A stretch of 64,000 nt of DNA from Adhaeribacter pallidiroseus. Its GTDB lineage: Bacteria; Bacteroidota; Bacteroidia; Cytophagales; Hymenobacteraceae. The DNA lies in the NCBI RefSeq assembly GCF_003340495.1, contig NZ_QASA01000001.1:2976001-3040000 (forward strand), given 5' to 3'. The notes below the pieces were generated by a model that worked only from the letters and a program-made list of their open reading frames with translations, did not search any database and had not been told where the DNA came from. Each line of letters begins with the position of its first letter. The stretch's first letter is position 1. This document shows positions 28,839 to 37,928 of the stretch, in pieces. Made by a program: the position numbers and the translations under genes.

Positions 28839-29159
28839 TTAACTGGGATTAAGGGCAGCCTGAGCAGGTTTATCCGTTAATGACTGTTCAGCTGTGCGGC
28901 TTACATTTATTTCGGGCAAGTAATCTTGGGCAATGGTCAGAGTAGAATAGAAGGATCTTTTCAGCAAATCCGGACGCGTTTATTCCCCTATTACCGCCGC
29001 TTAAACTAAATGCAAGGCTAAATCTACGAGCCGCAACCGACGTTAGTTTAACCACTCGGGAGTGCCTTTAACGGCCGGCTCTTGCAAATACAATTTTTCT
29101 ACTAAACCATGTGCCTTGTTTATCAAGGCTGGAACTTTATTTTTATCACCGGTTTCCAT
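28839..29159 (-). pseudogene. Decayed small gene with three in-frame TAA codons
   Basis: Starting at ATG 29159 on the minus strand, one frame reads METGDKNKVPALINKAHG... for 38 codons, then meets TAA at 29045-29043, again at 29003-29001 and 28982-28980. It then continues open for 46 codons (PDLLKRSFYSTLTIAQDYLPE...) to a final TAA at 28841-28839. The frame never shifts, and residues between stops look protein-like (LVDLALHLV). This fits a roughly 110-residue gene inactivated by nonsense changes. I do not recognise the family. It lies 13 bp behind the MFS transporter stop. The remaining 70 bp to the YheT gene hold a TTTTTTTAAATTTTTT tract. Confidence 0.5.
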
Positions 29160-29172
29160 TTTTTAAATTTCT

Positions 29173-30549
29173 TTAACGGGTAATCTTTACTTTACTATCG
29201 TGCACGTACAAAACAGAAATGGCAGCGCAAAGCATAAAAATACCAGCCAGTACAATGGCATATATGGCTTGGCCATGGTATAATTCTTTTACAATTATGC
29301 CACTGAAAAGGCCGTTTACAATTTGCGGGAAAGTGATAAAAAAATTAAAAATACCCATGTACACACCCATCTTTTTGGCCGGAATAGAACTGGATAAAAT
29401 CGCGTAGGGCATAGCCAGAATACTGCCCCAAGCTAATCCCACGCCGATCATGGATAAAATCAAATAATCCGGATTTTGAATAAAGAAGATCGATAAAAGA
29501 CCAATGCCACCGGCAGTTAACGAGATAGCATGCGCCATTTTACGACTGGTTACCCGGGCAATAGCCGGCAAAAATAAAGCATAAATGGCCGATACACCGT
29601 TGTAAATACCAAATAAAAATCCTACCCAGTTACCAGCATCCGCAAATTTAGCCGAAGAAGTGTCGCCGGGTGCAACGTGATAGATGTGGTTAGCAATAGC
29701 CGGTAATGAATAAACCCACATTGAAAACAAGGCAAACCAGGAAAAAAACTGCACCAAACCTAATTGCCGCATGGTAATGGGCATTTTTGAAAAATCCGTA
29801 AAAATGGTCAATAAACCTTTCTGCTCCTCTTCTCCTTGCTCATCCGGATGGTATTTAGCGTATTCAGCGGGAGAGTATTCTTTGGTGGTAATTACTGTCC
29901 ATATGATTGTTCCGATCAAGAATACTGCCCCGGTGTAAAAAGAATAAAGTACATTATCCGGTATCTGCCCCGGTGCTGCTGTTTTAGAAATCCCTAAATA
30001 TTCAGCCATTATATATGGAAGTAAGGAACCTACAACAGCCCCTACGCCTATCAAAAAAGTTTGCACCGAAAACCCATCGCTCCGTTGGGCATCCGGTAAG
30101 TTATCGGCTACCAAAGCCCGGAAAGGCTCCATGGCCACGTTAAAAGAAGCATCCATAATCATCAGCATGCCGGCTCCGATTAAAATGGGCGGCAATAAGT
30201 TAGCCAATACGGCGGAATTCGGCATGATGATTAACGCTAAGGCCGATAAAATGGCACCCGATAAGAAGTACGGGCGACGCCGGCCCAAGCGGTTCCAGGT
30301 ACGGTCGCTGTAATGGCCGATGATGGGTTGTACAATCATACCGGTAATAGGGGCCGCCAGCCAGAATAACGATAAATGTTCTACATCGGCTCCGAAGGTT
30401 TGCAGAATGCGGGAGGCGTTCCCATTTTGTAAGGCAAACCCAAACTGAATGCCTAGAAATCCAAAGCTCATGTTAAAGATTTGCCAGAAAGACAAGCGCG
30501 GTTTTTCGAGGGCTGATTGGGAAGAAGCGGATTGAAATACTTGTGCCAT
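29173..30549 (-). CDS. MFS sugar transporter, SLC45-like (probable maltose importer)
   Basis: 458 residues with about twelve membrane segments. The loop motif GHYSDRTWNRLGRRRPYFL is the MFS A-motif in the form typical of the SLC45/GPH-like sucrose-maltose transporters. The long central loop (about 225-245) is charged and cytoplasmic. As last gene of the starch locus it most likely brings maltose or short dextrins across the inner membrane for the GH65 phosphorylase. Substrate is inferred from context. Confidence 0.85.
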   Translation of the reverse strand: MAQVFQSASSQSALEKPRLSFWQIFNMSFGFLGIQFGFALQNGNASRILQTFGADVEHLSLFWLAAPITGMIVQPIIGHYSDRTWNRLGRRRPYFLSGAILSALALIIMPNSAVLANLLPPILIGAGMLMIMDASFNVAMEPFRALVADNLPDAQRSDGFSVQTFLIGVGAVVGSLLPYIMAEYLGISKTAAPGQIPDNVLYSFYTGAVFLIGTIIWTVITTKEYSPAEYAKYHPDEQGEEEQKGLLTIFTDFSKMPITMRQLGLVQFFSWFALFSMWVYSLPAIANHIYHVAPGDTSSAKFADAGNWVGFLFGIYNGVSAIYALFLPAIARVTSRKMAHAISLTAGGIGLLSIFFIQNPDYLILSMIGVGLAWGSILAMPYAILSSSIPAKKMGVYMGIFNFFITFPQIVNGLFSGIIVKELYHGQAIYAIVLAGIFMLCAAISVLYVHDSKVKITR

Positions 30550-30849
30550 ATTTTTTATTTAAGCTAATTCTTTTACCTGAAAATGAGGCATTTATTCAGC
30601 AGAACCTGTTACAAGTAGAACCCATATTTACTGAATTTTTTAAATTTTATATGCCTACGACAATCTTTACAAGGAAGCAGAGAATCATAGACAACAACCA
30701 GTCTCGGAATGAAGTAACATTAAACAGCAATCCGTTAATCGGGATATTGGCTCCTGTACTTAGGCCCCAGTACCCTTTTTTAACTCTAGCCCTTATTTGC
30801 AAAATCAACAATAACTTCCTATAAATTTACCACTAACTTCAGCTAGTAA
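30550..30849. other. Intergenic spacer between the MFS gene and the GH13 lipoprotein gene
   Basis: 300 bp with a TTTTTTAAATTTT tract at 30635-30648. The plus-strand frame across it has no conserved look and is treated as chance. The gap suggests the MFS gene may have its own promoter. Confidence 0.4.
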
Positions 30850-32673
30850 TTAAAACTCCAACAACCAGGCATCAGAAGGTAACACATGTACCGGAATACC
30901 CGCTTGAATATCCGTGATAAAGAAAGAACCCCCGGTAAGTAGATTTTTAAAAATTACGCTTTTTTTATCGGAAACTTGGAGAGTTTGCAATAATTCCTGG
31001 GGCAAATGAATCCTAGTATTCAAGTCCTGATTCCGGTCGAAATTAGCTATTACCAATACTCGTTGTTTGTCGGTAAAGCGGAGATAAGCGTATTGTTTGT
31101 GCGAGAATTCGGGCAGATGAGCTAATTCGTAAAATTTACCTTCCCGGATAACTCTATTACTAGCAACGGTAGTAAGCAATTTCTGGTAAAAAGCTCGCAG
31201 ATTCTGCTGGTTTTCGCTTAATCCTCCCCCATCAAACCGACCGTTATTCATCCATTTCTGATGCTCGGGTACGCCCCAGTAATCAAAGATAGTGGTGCGG
31301 TTGTCTTCGCCCCCGAAACCTTCGTTACCTTTACCGGGTTCCCCTACCTCCTGCCCAAAATAAATCATGACGGGTCCGGAAGACAGGGTAGCCGCAACAA
31401 CCATAGCGGGTTTAGCTAACCATGGATTACCGGCAAAACCAGCCGAGGCAATGCGTTCTTCGTCGTGGTTTTCTAAAAAACGTACCATGCGAGAAGAAAA
31501 GCCTCGGCTTTCCTGGCTCCATACATAAGTAATGTCTTTCACATGACCGTTTGGTTCATCCCGGATTAAGCGTTTCAGACCATCGTATAGACCCACTTTA
31601 TCGTAAAGAAAATCAAATTGGCCGGTAGTAAAGTATTTTTGGTATTCTTGCGGATTATAGGCTTCGGCAATAAAAATTATGTTTGGGTTTACTTTTTTAA
31701 CGGCTGGTATAACCCAGTTCCAGAATTCTACCGGCACCATTTCGGCCATATCGCAGCGGAAGCCATCTACATCCTTTTTTGCCCAAAACACCAGAATATC
31801 CCGCATTTTTTCCCAAACCGGCGGAACCGGGTCGAAATAAGTTTTGCGGTGATCCTGGTAATCTACCCCGTAATTAAGTTTTATTGTTTCGGACCAATCG
31901 TTTAAACTAGGAGTAGCCGAGAACACGTCGTTGCCGGTAGCTTTAGCCGGATTTTCGTCGAACCGGTTGTCTTTTAATGGGCTGGTAAACGCTTCTCCTC
32001 CGGCATTGGTACCCGCCGGCACTACAAACGGCTGACCCGGAATATAATAAAAATCGTTTTGCGGACTAAAAGCTTTTGTTTTATCATCGTTGGTTCCGAA
32101 ATCAACTACTCCGGTTGGTTTAGCATCTGAATTATAAGTACGGGCTACGTGGTTGGGCACAAAGTCAATAATTACTTTTAATTGATGCTGATGCGTGCGC
32201 CGGATTAAGGCTACAAACTCCGTCATCCGGTTTTTAACATCAACGGCTAAATCCGGATCTACATCGTAATAATCTTTTATGGCATAAGGGGAACCAGCTA
32301 TGCCTTTTACTATATCCGGGTCGTCGGGTTTAATGTTGTAAGCCGAATAATCGGTCATGGTGGCGTGTTCGATAACGCCCGTATACCACACGTGAGAGGT
32401 ACCCAAAGCTTTTATTTCGCTTAAGGCTTTATCGGTGATATCATTAAATTTTCCTACGCCGTTTTCATCCCGGGTACCATAGTGTTTATTAGTGGTATTT
32501 TGATTACCAAACAAACGAACCATTATCTGATAGATGATGAATTTATTGTCTTTAACCGGTTCTTCGGTGGTGTATTGCGTATTCATATTTGTTTTCAGCA
32601 CAACTTTAGGAGTACATTCTGCCAGAAGCAGAACAACAACCATTAAACTGCCAATCTGCTTTTTAGTTATCAT
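30850..32673 (-). CDS. GH13 alpha-amylase-family lipoprotein
   Basis: 607 residues. The N-terminal signal ends in LLLAEC, a lipobox, so it should be lipid-anchored. The GH13 barrel carries the nucleophile Asp in GFRCDMAEM, the acid/base Glu in IFIAEAYNP and the third Asp in FLENHDEER. A C-terminal beta domain follows (about 520-607). Likely hydrolyses maltodextrins in the periplasm or at the surface. Ends 20 bp after the GH65 gene in the same direction. Confidence 0.9.
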   Translation of the reverse strand: MITKKQIGSLMVVVLLLAECTPKVVLKTNMNTQYTTEEPVKDNKFIIYQIMVRLFGNQNTTNKHYGTRDENGVGKFNDITDKALSEIKALGTSHVWYTGVIEHATMTDYSAYNIKPDDPDIVKGIAGSPYAIKDYYDVDPDLAVDVKNRMTEFVALIRRTHQHQLKVIIDFVPNHVARTYNSDAKPTGVVDFGTNDDKTKAFSPQNDFYYIPGQPFVVPAGTNAGGEAFTSPLKDNRFDENPAKATGNDVFSATPSLNDWSETIKLNYGVDYQDHRKTYFDPVPPVWEKMRDILVFWAKKDVDGFRCDMAEMVPVEFWNWVIPAVKKVNPNIIFIAEAYNPQEYQKYFTTGQFDFLYDKVGLYDGLKRLIRDEPNGHVKDITYVWSQESRGFSSRMVRFLENHDEERIASAGFAGNPWLAKPAMVVAATLSSGPVMIYFGQEVGEPGKGNEGFGGEDNRTTIFDYWGVPEHQKWMNNGRFDGGGLSENQQNLRAFYQKLLTTVASNRVIREGKFYELAHLPEFSHKQYAYLRFTDKQRVLVIANFDRNQDLNTRIHLPQELLQTLQVSDKKSVIFKNLLTGGSFFITDIQAGIPVHVLPSDAWLLEF

Positions 32674-32693
32674 TCCTGGAAGAAATCCTTCTG

Positions 32694-35015
32694 TTAAGCA
32701 ACATATTCGTGTTCGGCTAAAATTTGCGTTTTTGCCTTTATTTCGTAAACCTTATCATAAACAACTACCGAGATATTTTTATCTGATTGATTTACTAGCT
32801 GTACACCTCCCTTACTTACTTTTATATTTAACAAAACACCTCGGAACCCAATCTTAAAAGAAAAAGAATGCCATTTGGTAGGCAGAAAAGGATTAAAATG
32901 CAGTTGATTATGGCGCACGCGCATCCCACCAAAACCTTCCACCACGCTCATCCAAGTACCAGCCATGGAAGTGATATGGCAACCGTCTTCGGTATCGTTG
33001 TTATAATCATCCAGGTCAAGGCGAGAGGTGCGTAGGTAAAATTGGTAAGCCCGTTCTTCGTCGCCGAGTTTAGCCGCCAAAATGGCGTGTACGCACGGCG
33101 ATAATGAACTTTCGTGCACAGTACGCGGTTCGTAAAAATCAAAATTGCGGCGAATGGTTTCCAAATCAAACCGATCTTCCAGAAAATATAATCCTTGCAA
33201 AACATCGGCTTGTTTAATAAATGGCGAACGCAGAATGCGATCCCAACTCCATTTTTGATTGAGTGGCCGATCAGCAGGTTTTAAGTCTTTTACCAGGATA
33301 TTTTCTTTATCCAGGTAACCTTCCTGCTGCAAGAATATGCCTTTCTCTTCATCTACGGGCAGATACATATTTTGTAAAATATGCTGCCAATTTAGAGGCT
33401 CGTCAATCGTTAGAAAATTTGTTTTTTCCACAACAGCTTCATAATCTCCAATATTATTGTTTCTTACCAAAGCTAATGCCGAGAGGGTATACTCCAGGCA
33501 CCATAGGGCCATGGTGCTGGTGTACCAGTTGTTATTTACGTTGTTTTCGTACTCGTTCGGGCCGGTTACGCCCAGCATAACGTATTGTTGCTTGGCTTCG
33601 CTCCAGTTTACTCGTTGGGCCCAAAACCGGGCAATACCAATTAAAACTTCCAGGCCGTATTCGTTTAAATAAGCAGCATCGCCGGTGTAACGCACGTAAT
33701 TATAGATGGCAAAGGCGATGGCGGCATTTCGGTGAATTTCTTCGAAGGTTATTTCCCACTCGTTATGGCACTCTTCGCCGTTAATAGTTACCATTGGGTA
33801 TAAAGCCGCACCGTTGGTAAAACCTAATTTTTCGGCGTTTTCAATGGCTTTTTGCAGGTGCTTGTACCGGTAAATAAGCAAATTGCGGGTAACCTGCGAA
33901 TCGGCCGTAGCCAGGTAAAACGGTACGCAATAAGCTTCGGTATCCCAGTAAGTAGTGCCGCCGTATTTTTCACCGGTAAAACCTTTCGGGCCAATGTTTA
34001 ACCGGGCATCTTCGCCGGTGTAGGTTTGGTTCAGTTGAAAAATATTAAACCGAATGGCTTGCTGGGCCGCCGCATCGCCTTCAATTACAATATCACTTTC
34101 TTCCCATTTCGCAATCCAGGCCTGCGCTTGTTCCTGCAACATTTGGTCGAAGCCTTTTTTAAATATTTTTTGAATTACTTCTTGGCAATGCTGTAATAGT
34201 TTGTCTTTAGGATAATTCTCAGAAGATAAATTAGCCGCAAATTTAAAAATAGTTATTTCTTCGTGCTGTAGAGCGGCAACGTTAAATTGGCAGGCAACAT
34301 ATTTGTCATTTTGGATAGGTTCCGGTTTTAACTCTACTGGCTGACCATTGTGGTAAACAACAAATTGCATCCCGGTACACACTTCAAAAGCTGTTTTTTT
34401 GGTACGCAAGGTTAGGAAAGCCGAACTGCTGTTTACTTCTTTCGTAACTTCATCCCAGAATTTTTCGTCGTAGTTGGCATCCTGATTTTTAATATCCCCG
34501 TCAATATAAGGAGTAATAGTGAAGTTACCGGAAAAGTTAAGCGGTGTAATGCGGTAACAAATGGCGCCGGCCTCGTCGTCGACGATGCTGCAAAACCGTT
34601 TGGCCATTACTTTTACTTGTTTACCGCTGGGTAACTCGGCGGTAAAGGATCGCTGCAAATAGCCTTCGCGCATGTTTAATACCCGACGAAAATCGGAAAC
34701 TTTAGCTGTATGTAAATCTAGCGTTTCGCCGTCAATTTTTACGTCAATGCCGATCCAGTTGGCAGCATTAAGCACTTTGGCAAAATACTCCGGGTAGCCG
34801 TTTTTCCACCAGCCCACGCGGGTTTTATCGGGGTAATAAACCCCGGCTACGTAATTACCCGGCAACGTTTCGCCGGAGTATGCTTCTTCGAAATTCGCCC
34901 GCTGGCCCATGCGGCCGTTACCCAAACTAAAAATACTTTCAGATATTTTGTTCCGGTGCGGATCAAAACCTTCTTCAATAATATTCCACTCGTTTACCTT
35001 AATGTAATTTTTCAT
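32694..35015 (-). CDS. GH65 family maltose phosphorylase
   Basis: 773 residues, standard for maltose phosphorylase. The N-terminal GH65N beta-sandwich (about 10-270) is followed by an alpha/alpha barrel. The general acid is Glu488 in GVTGPNEYENN. No signal peptide, so cytoplasmic. The enzyme splits maltose with phosphate into glucose and beta-glucose-1-phosphate, which is exactly the substrate of the beta-phosphoglucomutase encoded just upstream. Trehalose or kojibiose phosphorylase activity cannot be excluded by sequence, but the amylase context favours maltose. Confidence 0.92.
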   Translation of the reverse strand: MKNYIKVNEWNIIEEGFDPHRNKISESIFSLGNGRMGQRANFEEAYSGETLPGNYVAGVYYPDKTRVGWWKNGYPEYFAKVLNAANWIGIDVKIDGETLDLHTAKVSDFRRVLNMREGYLQRSFTAELPSGKQVKVMAKRFCSIVDDEAGAICYRITPLNFSGNFTITPYIDGDIKNQDANYDEKFWDEVTKEVNSSSAFLTLRTKKTAFEVCTGMQFVVYHNGQPVELKPEPIQNDKYVACQFNVAALQHEEITIFKFAANLSSENYPKDKLLQHCQEVIQKIFKKGFDQMLQEQAQAWIAKWEESDIVIEGDAAAQQAIRFNIFQLNQTYTGEDARLNIGPKGFTGEKYGGTTYWDTEAYCVPFYLATADSQVTRNLLIYRYKHLQKAIENAEKLGFTNGAALYPMVTINGEECHNEWEITFEEIHRNAAIAFAIYNYVRYTGDAAYLNEYGLEVLIGIARFWAQRVNWSEAKQQYVMLGVTGPNEYENNVNNNWYTSTMALWCLEYTLSALALVRNNNIGDYEAVVEKTNFLTIDEPLNWQHILQNMYLPVDEEKGIFLQQEGYLDKENILVKDLKPADRPLNQKWSWDRILRSPFIKQADVLQGLYFLEDRFDLETIRRNFDFYEPRTVHESSLSPCVHAILAAKLGDEERAYQFYLRTSRLDLDDYNNDTEDGCHITSMAGTWMSVVEGFGGMRVRHNQLHFNPFLPTKWHSFSFKIGFRGVLLNIKVSKGGVQLVNQSDKNISVVVYDKVYEIKAKTQILAEHEYVA

Positions 35016-35165
35016 AACGATGAATTGCTTGCCATAAGACGATTAGATTTTTTAAATTTTATTATATCTAATGGTCTTTAATTGTATATTTTTTAAATTT
35101 TTCGCTTAAAACAGGGCTTACTGCTTTTGGTATTCTGATGGAAGTTAATTAGCTATGGAACTATC

Positions 35166-35207
35166 AACCACCCCCAACTCCTCCTTATCCAAGGCGGGGA
35201 GCTTTTT
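35166..35207 (+). repeat. REP-like palindromic intergenic element
   Basis: The stretch begins AACCACCCCCAACTCC, then CTCCTTATCCAAGG, then CGGGGAGC and six T. An imperfect stem forms around ATCC. C-rich/G-rich elements like this are dispersed in many Bacteroidota genomes. The trailing T-run could also let it end transcription on the plus strand. Confidence 0.45.
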
Positions 35208-35233
35208 TACATTTGCCAGTTACTAAGTACCAT

Positions 35234-35896
35234 TTAGTATTTTTGTACAGAGTTCAATGCCTGCAATTTCTCCAGGGTCATTTCGTGTAATCCGGGAATT
35301 ACCAGATCGGCTGCTGTTAATACATCCGGCGAACCAATGCCTACTACTTTCATACCGCCCGCTTTAGCGGCCTGCACTCCGGCAATAGCATCTTCAAAAA
35401 CAACGCACTCCACCGGGTTTAAACCTAGCGCTTCGGCGCCTTTCAAAAACACTTCGGGGTCAGGTTTCGAAGCGGTTACGTGATTTCCGTCTACGATGGC
35501 GTTAAATAAAGGCAGCAGGCCCACCCGCTCCAGAATAGTAGCTGAATTTTTACTGGCGGAACCAAGCGCGGTTTTTAAGCCGGCAGCTCTGGCTACTTGC
35601 AAAAACTCTTTGGCACCGGGCAAAATCTCCGAAGGCTGCATGCGGTTAATCATTTCCACGTACCATTTGTTTTTGCGGGTAGCTAATTCGGTTTGCTCAG
35701 CGGTAGTTTTAGTTACGTTGCCCCAGCCCAGAATTAACTCTAGCGAGCGTACCCGGCTCACTCCTTTTAACTGTTCGTTTTGGTGCTCGGTAAAATCAAA
35801 CCCCAACTCATTGGCCAGCCGCTTCCAGGCTTGGTAATGATATACCGCCGTATCTACTATTACCCCATCTAAGTCAAAAATACAGGCTTTAATCAT
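35234..35896 (-). CDS. pgmB: Beta-phosphoglucomutase
   Basis: 220 residues from ATG 35896. HAD-superfamily enzyme with the nucleophile and acid Asp residues in CIFDLDGVIVDT, cap motif HYQAWKRLA, LGSASKN (motif II) and SKPDPEVFL/FEDAIAGVQAA (motifs III-IV). It turns beta-glucose-1-phosphate into glucose-6-phosphate. An upstream ATG at 35917 lies inside a dispersed repeat and adds seven non-conserved residues, so the shorter start is preferred. Functional partner of the GH65 enzyme downstream. Confidence 0.93.
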   Translation of the reverse strand: MIKACIFDLDGVIVDTAVYHYQAWKRLANELGFDFTEHQNEQLKGVSRVRSLELILGWGNVTKTTAEQTELATRKNKWYVEMINRMQPSEILPGAKEFLQVARAAGLKTALGSASKNSATILERVGLLPLFNAIVDGNHVTASKPDPEVFLKGAEALGLNPVECVVFEDAIAGVQAAKAGGMKVVGIGSPDVLTAADLVIPGLHEMTLEKLQALNSVQKY

Positions 35897-36014
35897 GCTT
35901 TTTAGTCGATAGTCCATGGTCTACAGTCCACGGCCGGATTTTTTAAATTTTTGCTTTGTTTCGCTTTTAGTTATAAGCGGCAGTAATATATTAAATAATT
36001 TAATTATTACTATA

Positions 36015-37880
36015 TTAATTAACAGCTTTACTAGCTTTTAGCGCCAATATTAAAGTTGTTTTGGCGGGTACTTTTAAATTATCTTTTAAGGATAAGAGTT
36101 CGTCGGTTATAATATTCTGCCCTTGGGTGAAATTGTTTATTTGTTCCTTAAACCTATTTAAAGATAGTGTTTCTTCTTTTTCATTCGTGTTCATGGCTAC
36201 CATTACTGTTTTATCGGCGTTATACCGGAAGTACACGTACATTCCGTTTTCGGGCACGTATTGCATGAGTTTGCCGGTTTGAAGCACTTCATTCTGCTTG
36301 CGGTAGTTCGCTAATTTACGTACGTAATTGAAAACGTCGTTTTCCGGAGCGGTACGGCCAGCGGCGGTAAACTTATTTATTTTATCGCCGGGCCAGCCGC
36401 CTTTAAAATCTTCCCGTACTTTCCCATCCGGATTAGCCAAGTTTTTCATGAGCACTTCGGCACCGTAGTACAATTGCGGAATGCCGCGGGTAGTAAGCAA
36501 CCAGGCAATGGCTGATTTGTATTTGGCTATATCTTCGTTCACGAGCGAATAAAATCGGCTTAAATCGTGATTATCTAAAAAAACCACATTACGGCTAGCA
36601 TCCTGATATTGGTAATCGCTAGCTAAGGTGGTATATAATTTAGTTACGCCATCGTTCCAGCCAAATTTACCGTTCATAGCCTCTATTATGGCCCAATAGG
36701 TTTGAAAATCGGTAACACCGGGTAATTGGGTATCAAAACCGCGGTTAACGGTGTTGCCCTGGGTAAAATAAACCTGATTAGGCACCCCTTGCACCCAGGT
36801 TTCGCCAAAAAAAGTAAACTGCGGATACTCTGCTTTAATGGCTTTCCCCCACTCGGCCATAAAATCAGCATCGTTATACGCATAAGTATCTAACCGGAAG
36901 CCATCCAGACCCGCGTACTCAATCCACCAGATATGGCTTTGAGTAATGTAGTTGCGGACAAATGGATTGTTCTGGTTTATATCGGGCATGTGCGTATCGA
37001 ACCAACCATCGGTCATGCGCTTTTTGTCTTCCGGCGCAGCATAGGGATCAAACAATACCTGATCTTTATAGGAAGTACGGGTAAACTGCGGCCATTCGTG
37101 CACCCAATCGGCCGCTGGCATATCTTTTATGGCCCAGTGCTGGTTGCCAAAGTGGTTATGCACTAAATCTTTAATTACCTTCATGCCGCGTTTATGACAC
37201 GCTTCTACCAGCTTTTTATAGAGTTCGTTGGTACCAAAACGCCGGTCAATTTTATAATTTTCGGTGTTGGCGTAGCCGTGGTAAGAATATTTAGGTTGGT
37301 CGTTTTCCAATACCGGGTTAATCCACAAAGCCGTTACCCCTAAATCCTGCAAATAATCTAAATGGTTGATAATGCCTTGCAAATCGCCGCCGTGCCGGGT
37401 AATTAAAGTATCGCGGTTAAGCGTGGTTTCCTGCATTTCTTTTACCACATCATTGGTTTTATCGCCGTTAGCGAAACGATCCGGCATAATCAGGTACACC
37501 AGATCTTTACTGGTTACCCCTTGAATGCGGTTAGGCGAAGTATCCCGCTGTTTTAATTCGTAGGTGTAAGTAAGCTTTTTAGCACCAACTTTTTCAAAAT
37601 TTATTAAAAATTTACCGGGTGTAGCGGTAGTGGCAATGGTAAGATCAACAAATAAATAATTGGGATTTTGTACTTTGTGCACCTGGGTAAGTTGCACGCC
37701 CGGATAGGCTATGGTTACGGTGCGTTCCGCAATGTTCTTGCCGTGTACGATTAATTGCAATTTAGGATTCTGCATACCGGTCCACCAAAAAGCCGGTTCA
37801 ATGCGTTCTAAAGCGGGAATTTGAGCATAACCGTTTACACCCAAAATCAGCAGGGTAATTGTAAAAAGAACTCGTTTCAT
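36015..37880 (-). CDS. GH13 neopullulanase/cyclomaltodextrinase-like enzyme (SusA-like)
   Basis: 621 residues from ATG 37880, which has AAAGGA six bases upstream; ATG 37886 is the alternative. Signal peptide to about residue 20 (NGYAQ). The N-terminal beta domain (about 25-120, ALERIEPAFWWTGMQNPKLQL) is of the cyclomaltodextrinase-N type. The GH13 barrel has Asp in GFRLDTYAY, Glu in FFGETWVQG and Asp in FLDNHDLSRF. Predicted periplasmic, cutting imported dextrins to maltose and glucose like Bacteroides SusA. Confidence 0.9.
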   Translation of the reverse strand: MKRVLFTITLLILGVNGYAQIPALERIEPAFWWTGMQNPKLQLIVHGKNIAERTVTIAYPGVQLTQVHKVQNPNYLFVDLTIATTATPGKFLINFEKVGAKKLTYTYELKQRDTSPNRIQGVTSKDLVYLIMPDRFANGDKTNDVVKEMQETTLNRDTLITRHGGDLQGIINHLDYLQDLGVTALWINPVLENDQPKYSYHGYANTENYKIDRRFGTNELYKKLVEACHKRGMKVIKDLVHNHFGNQHWAIKDMPAADWVHEWPQFTRTSYKDQVLFDPYAAPEDKKRMTDGWFDTHMPDINQNNPFVRNYITQSHIWWIEYAGLDGFRLDTYAYNDADFMAEWGKAIKAEYPQFTFFGETWVQGVPNQVYFTQGNTVNRGFDTQLPGVTDFQTYWAIIEAMNGKFGWNDGVTKLYTTLASDYQYQDASRNVVFLDNHDLSRFYSLVNEDIAKYKSAIAWLLTTRGIPQLYYGAEVLMKNLANPDGKVREDFKGGWPGDKINKFTAAGRTAPENDVFNYVRKLANYRKQNEVLQTGKLMQYVPENGMYVYFRYNADKTVMVAMNTNEKEETLSLNRFKEQINNFTQGQNIITDELLSLKDNLKVPAKTTLILALKASKAVN

Positions 37881-37928
37881 TAGCATCCTTTAAATTATTA
37901 TATAAACCTGTTCTATGTTTTGTTTAAG

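Noticed and set aside
28839-29159. Stop-codon recoding of TAA
   Set aside because: Many clearly functional genes in the window end in TAA, so a reassigned TAA is not credible.
30543-30824. 93-codon plus-strand frame in the gap before the GH13 lipoprotein gene
   Set aside because: AT-rich spacer sequence containing a TTTTTTAAATTTT tract; no domain, no promoter pointing to it.
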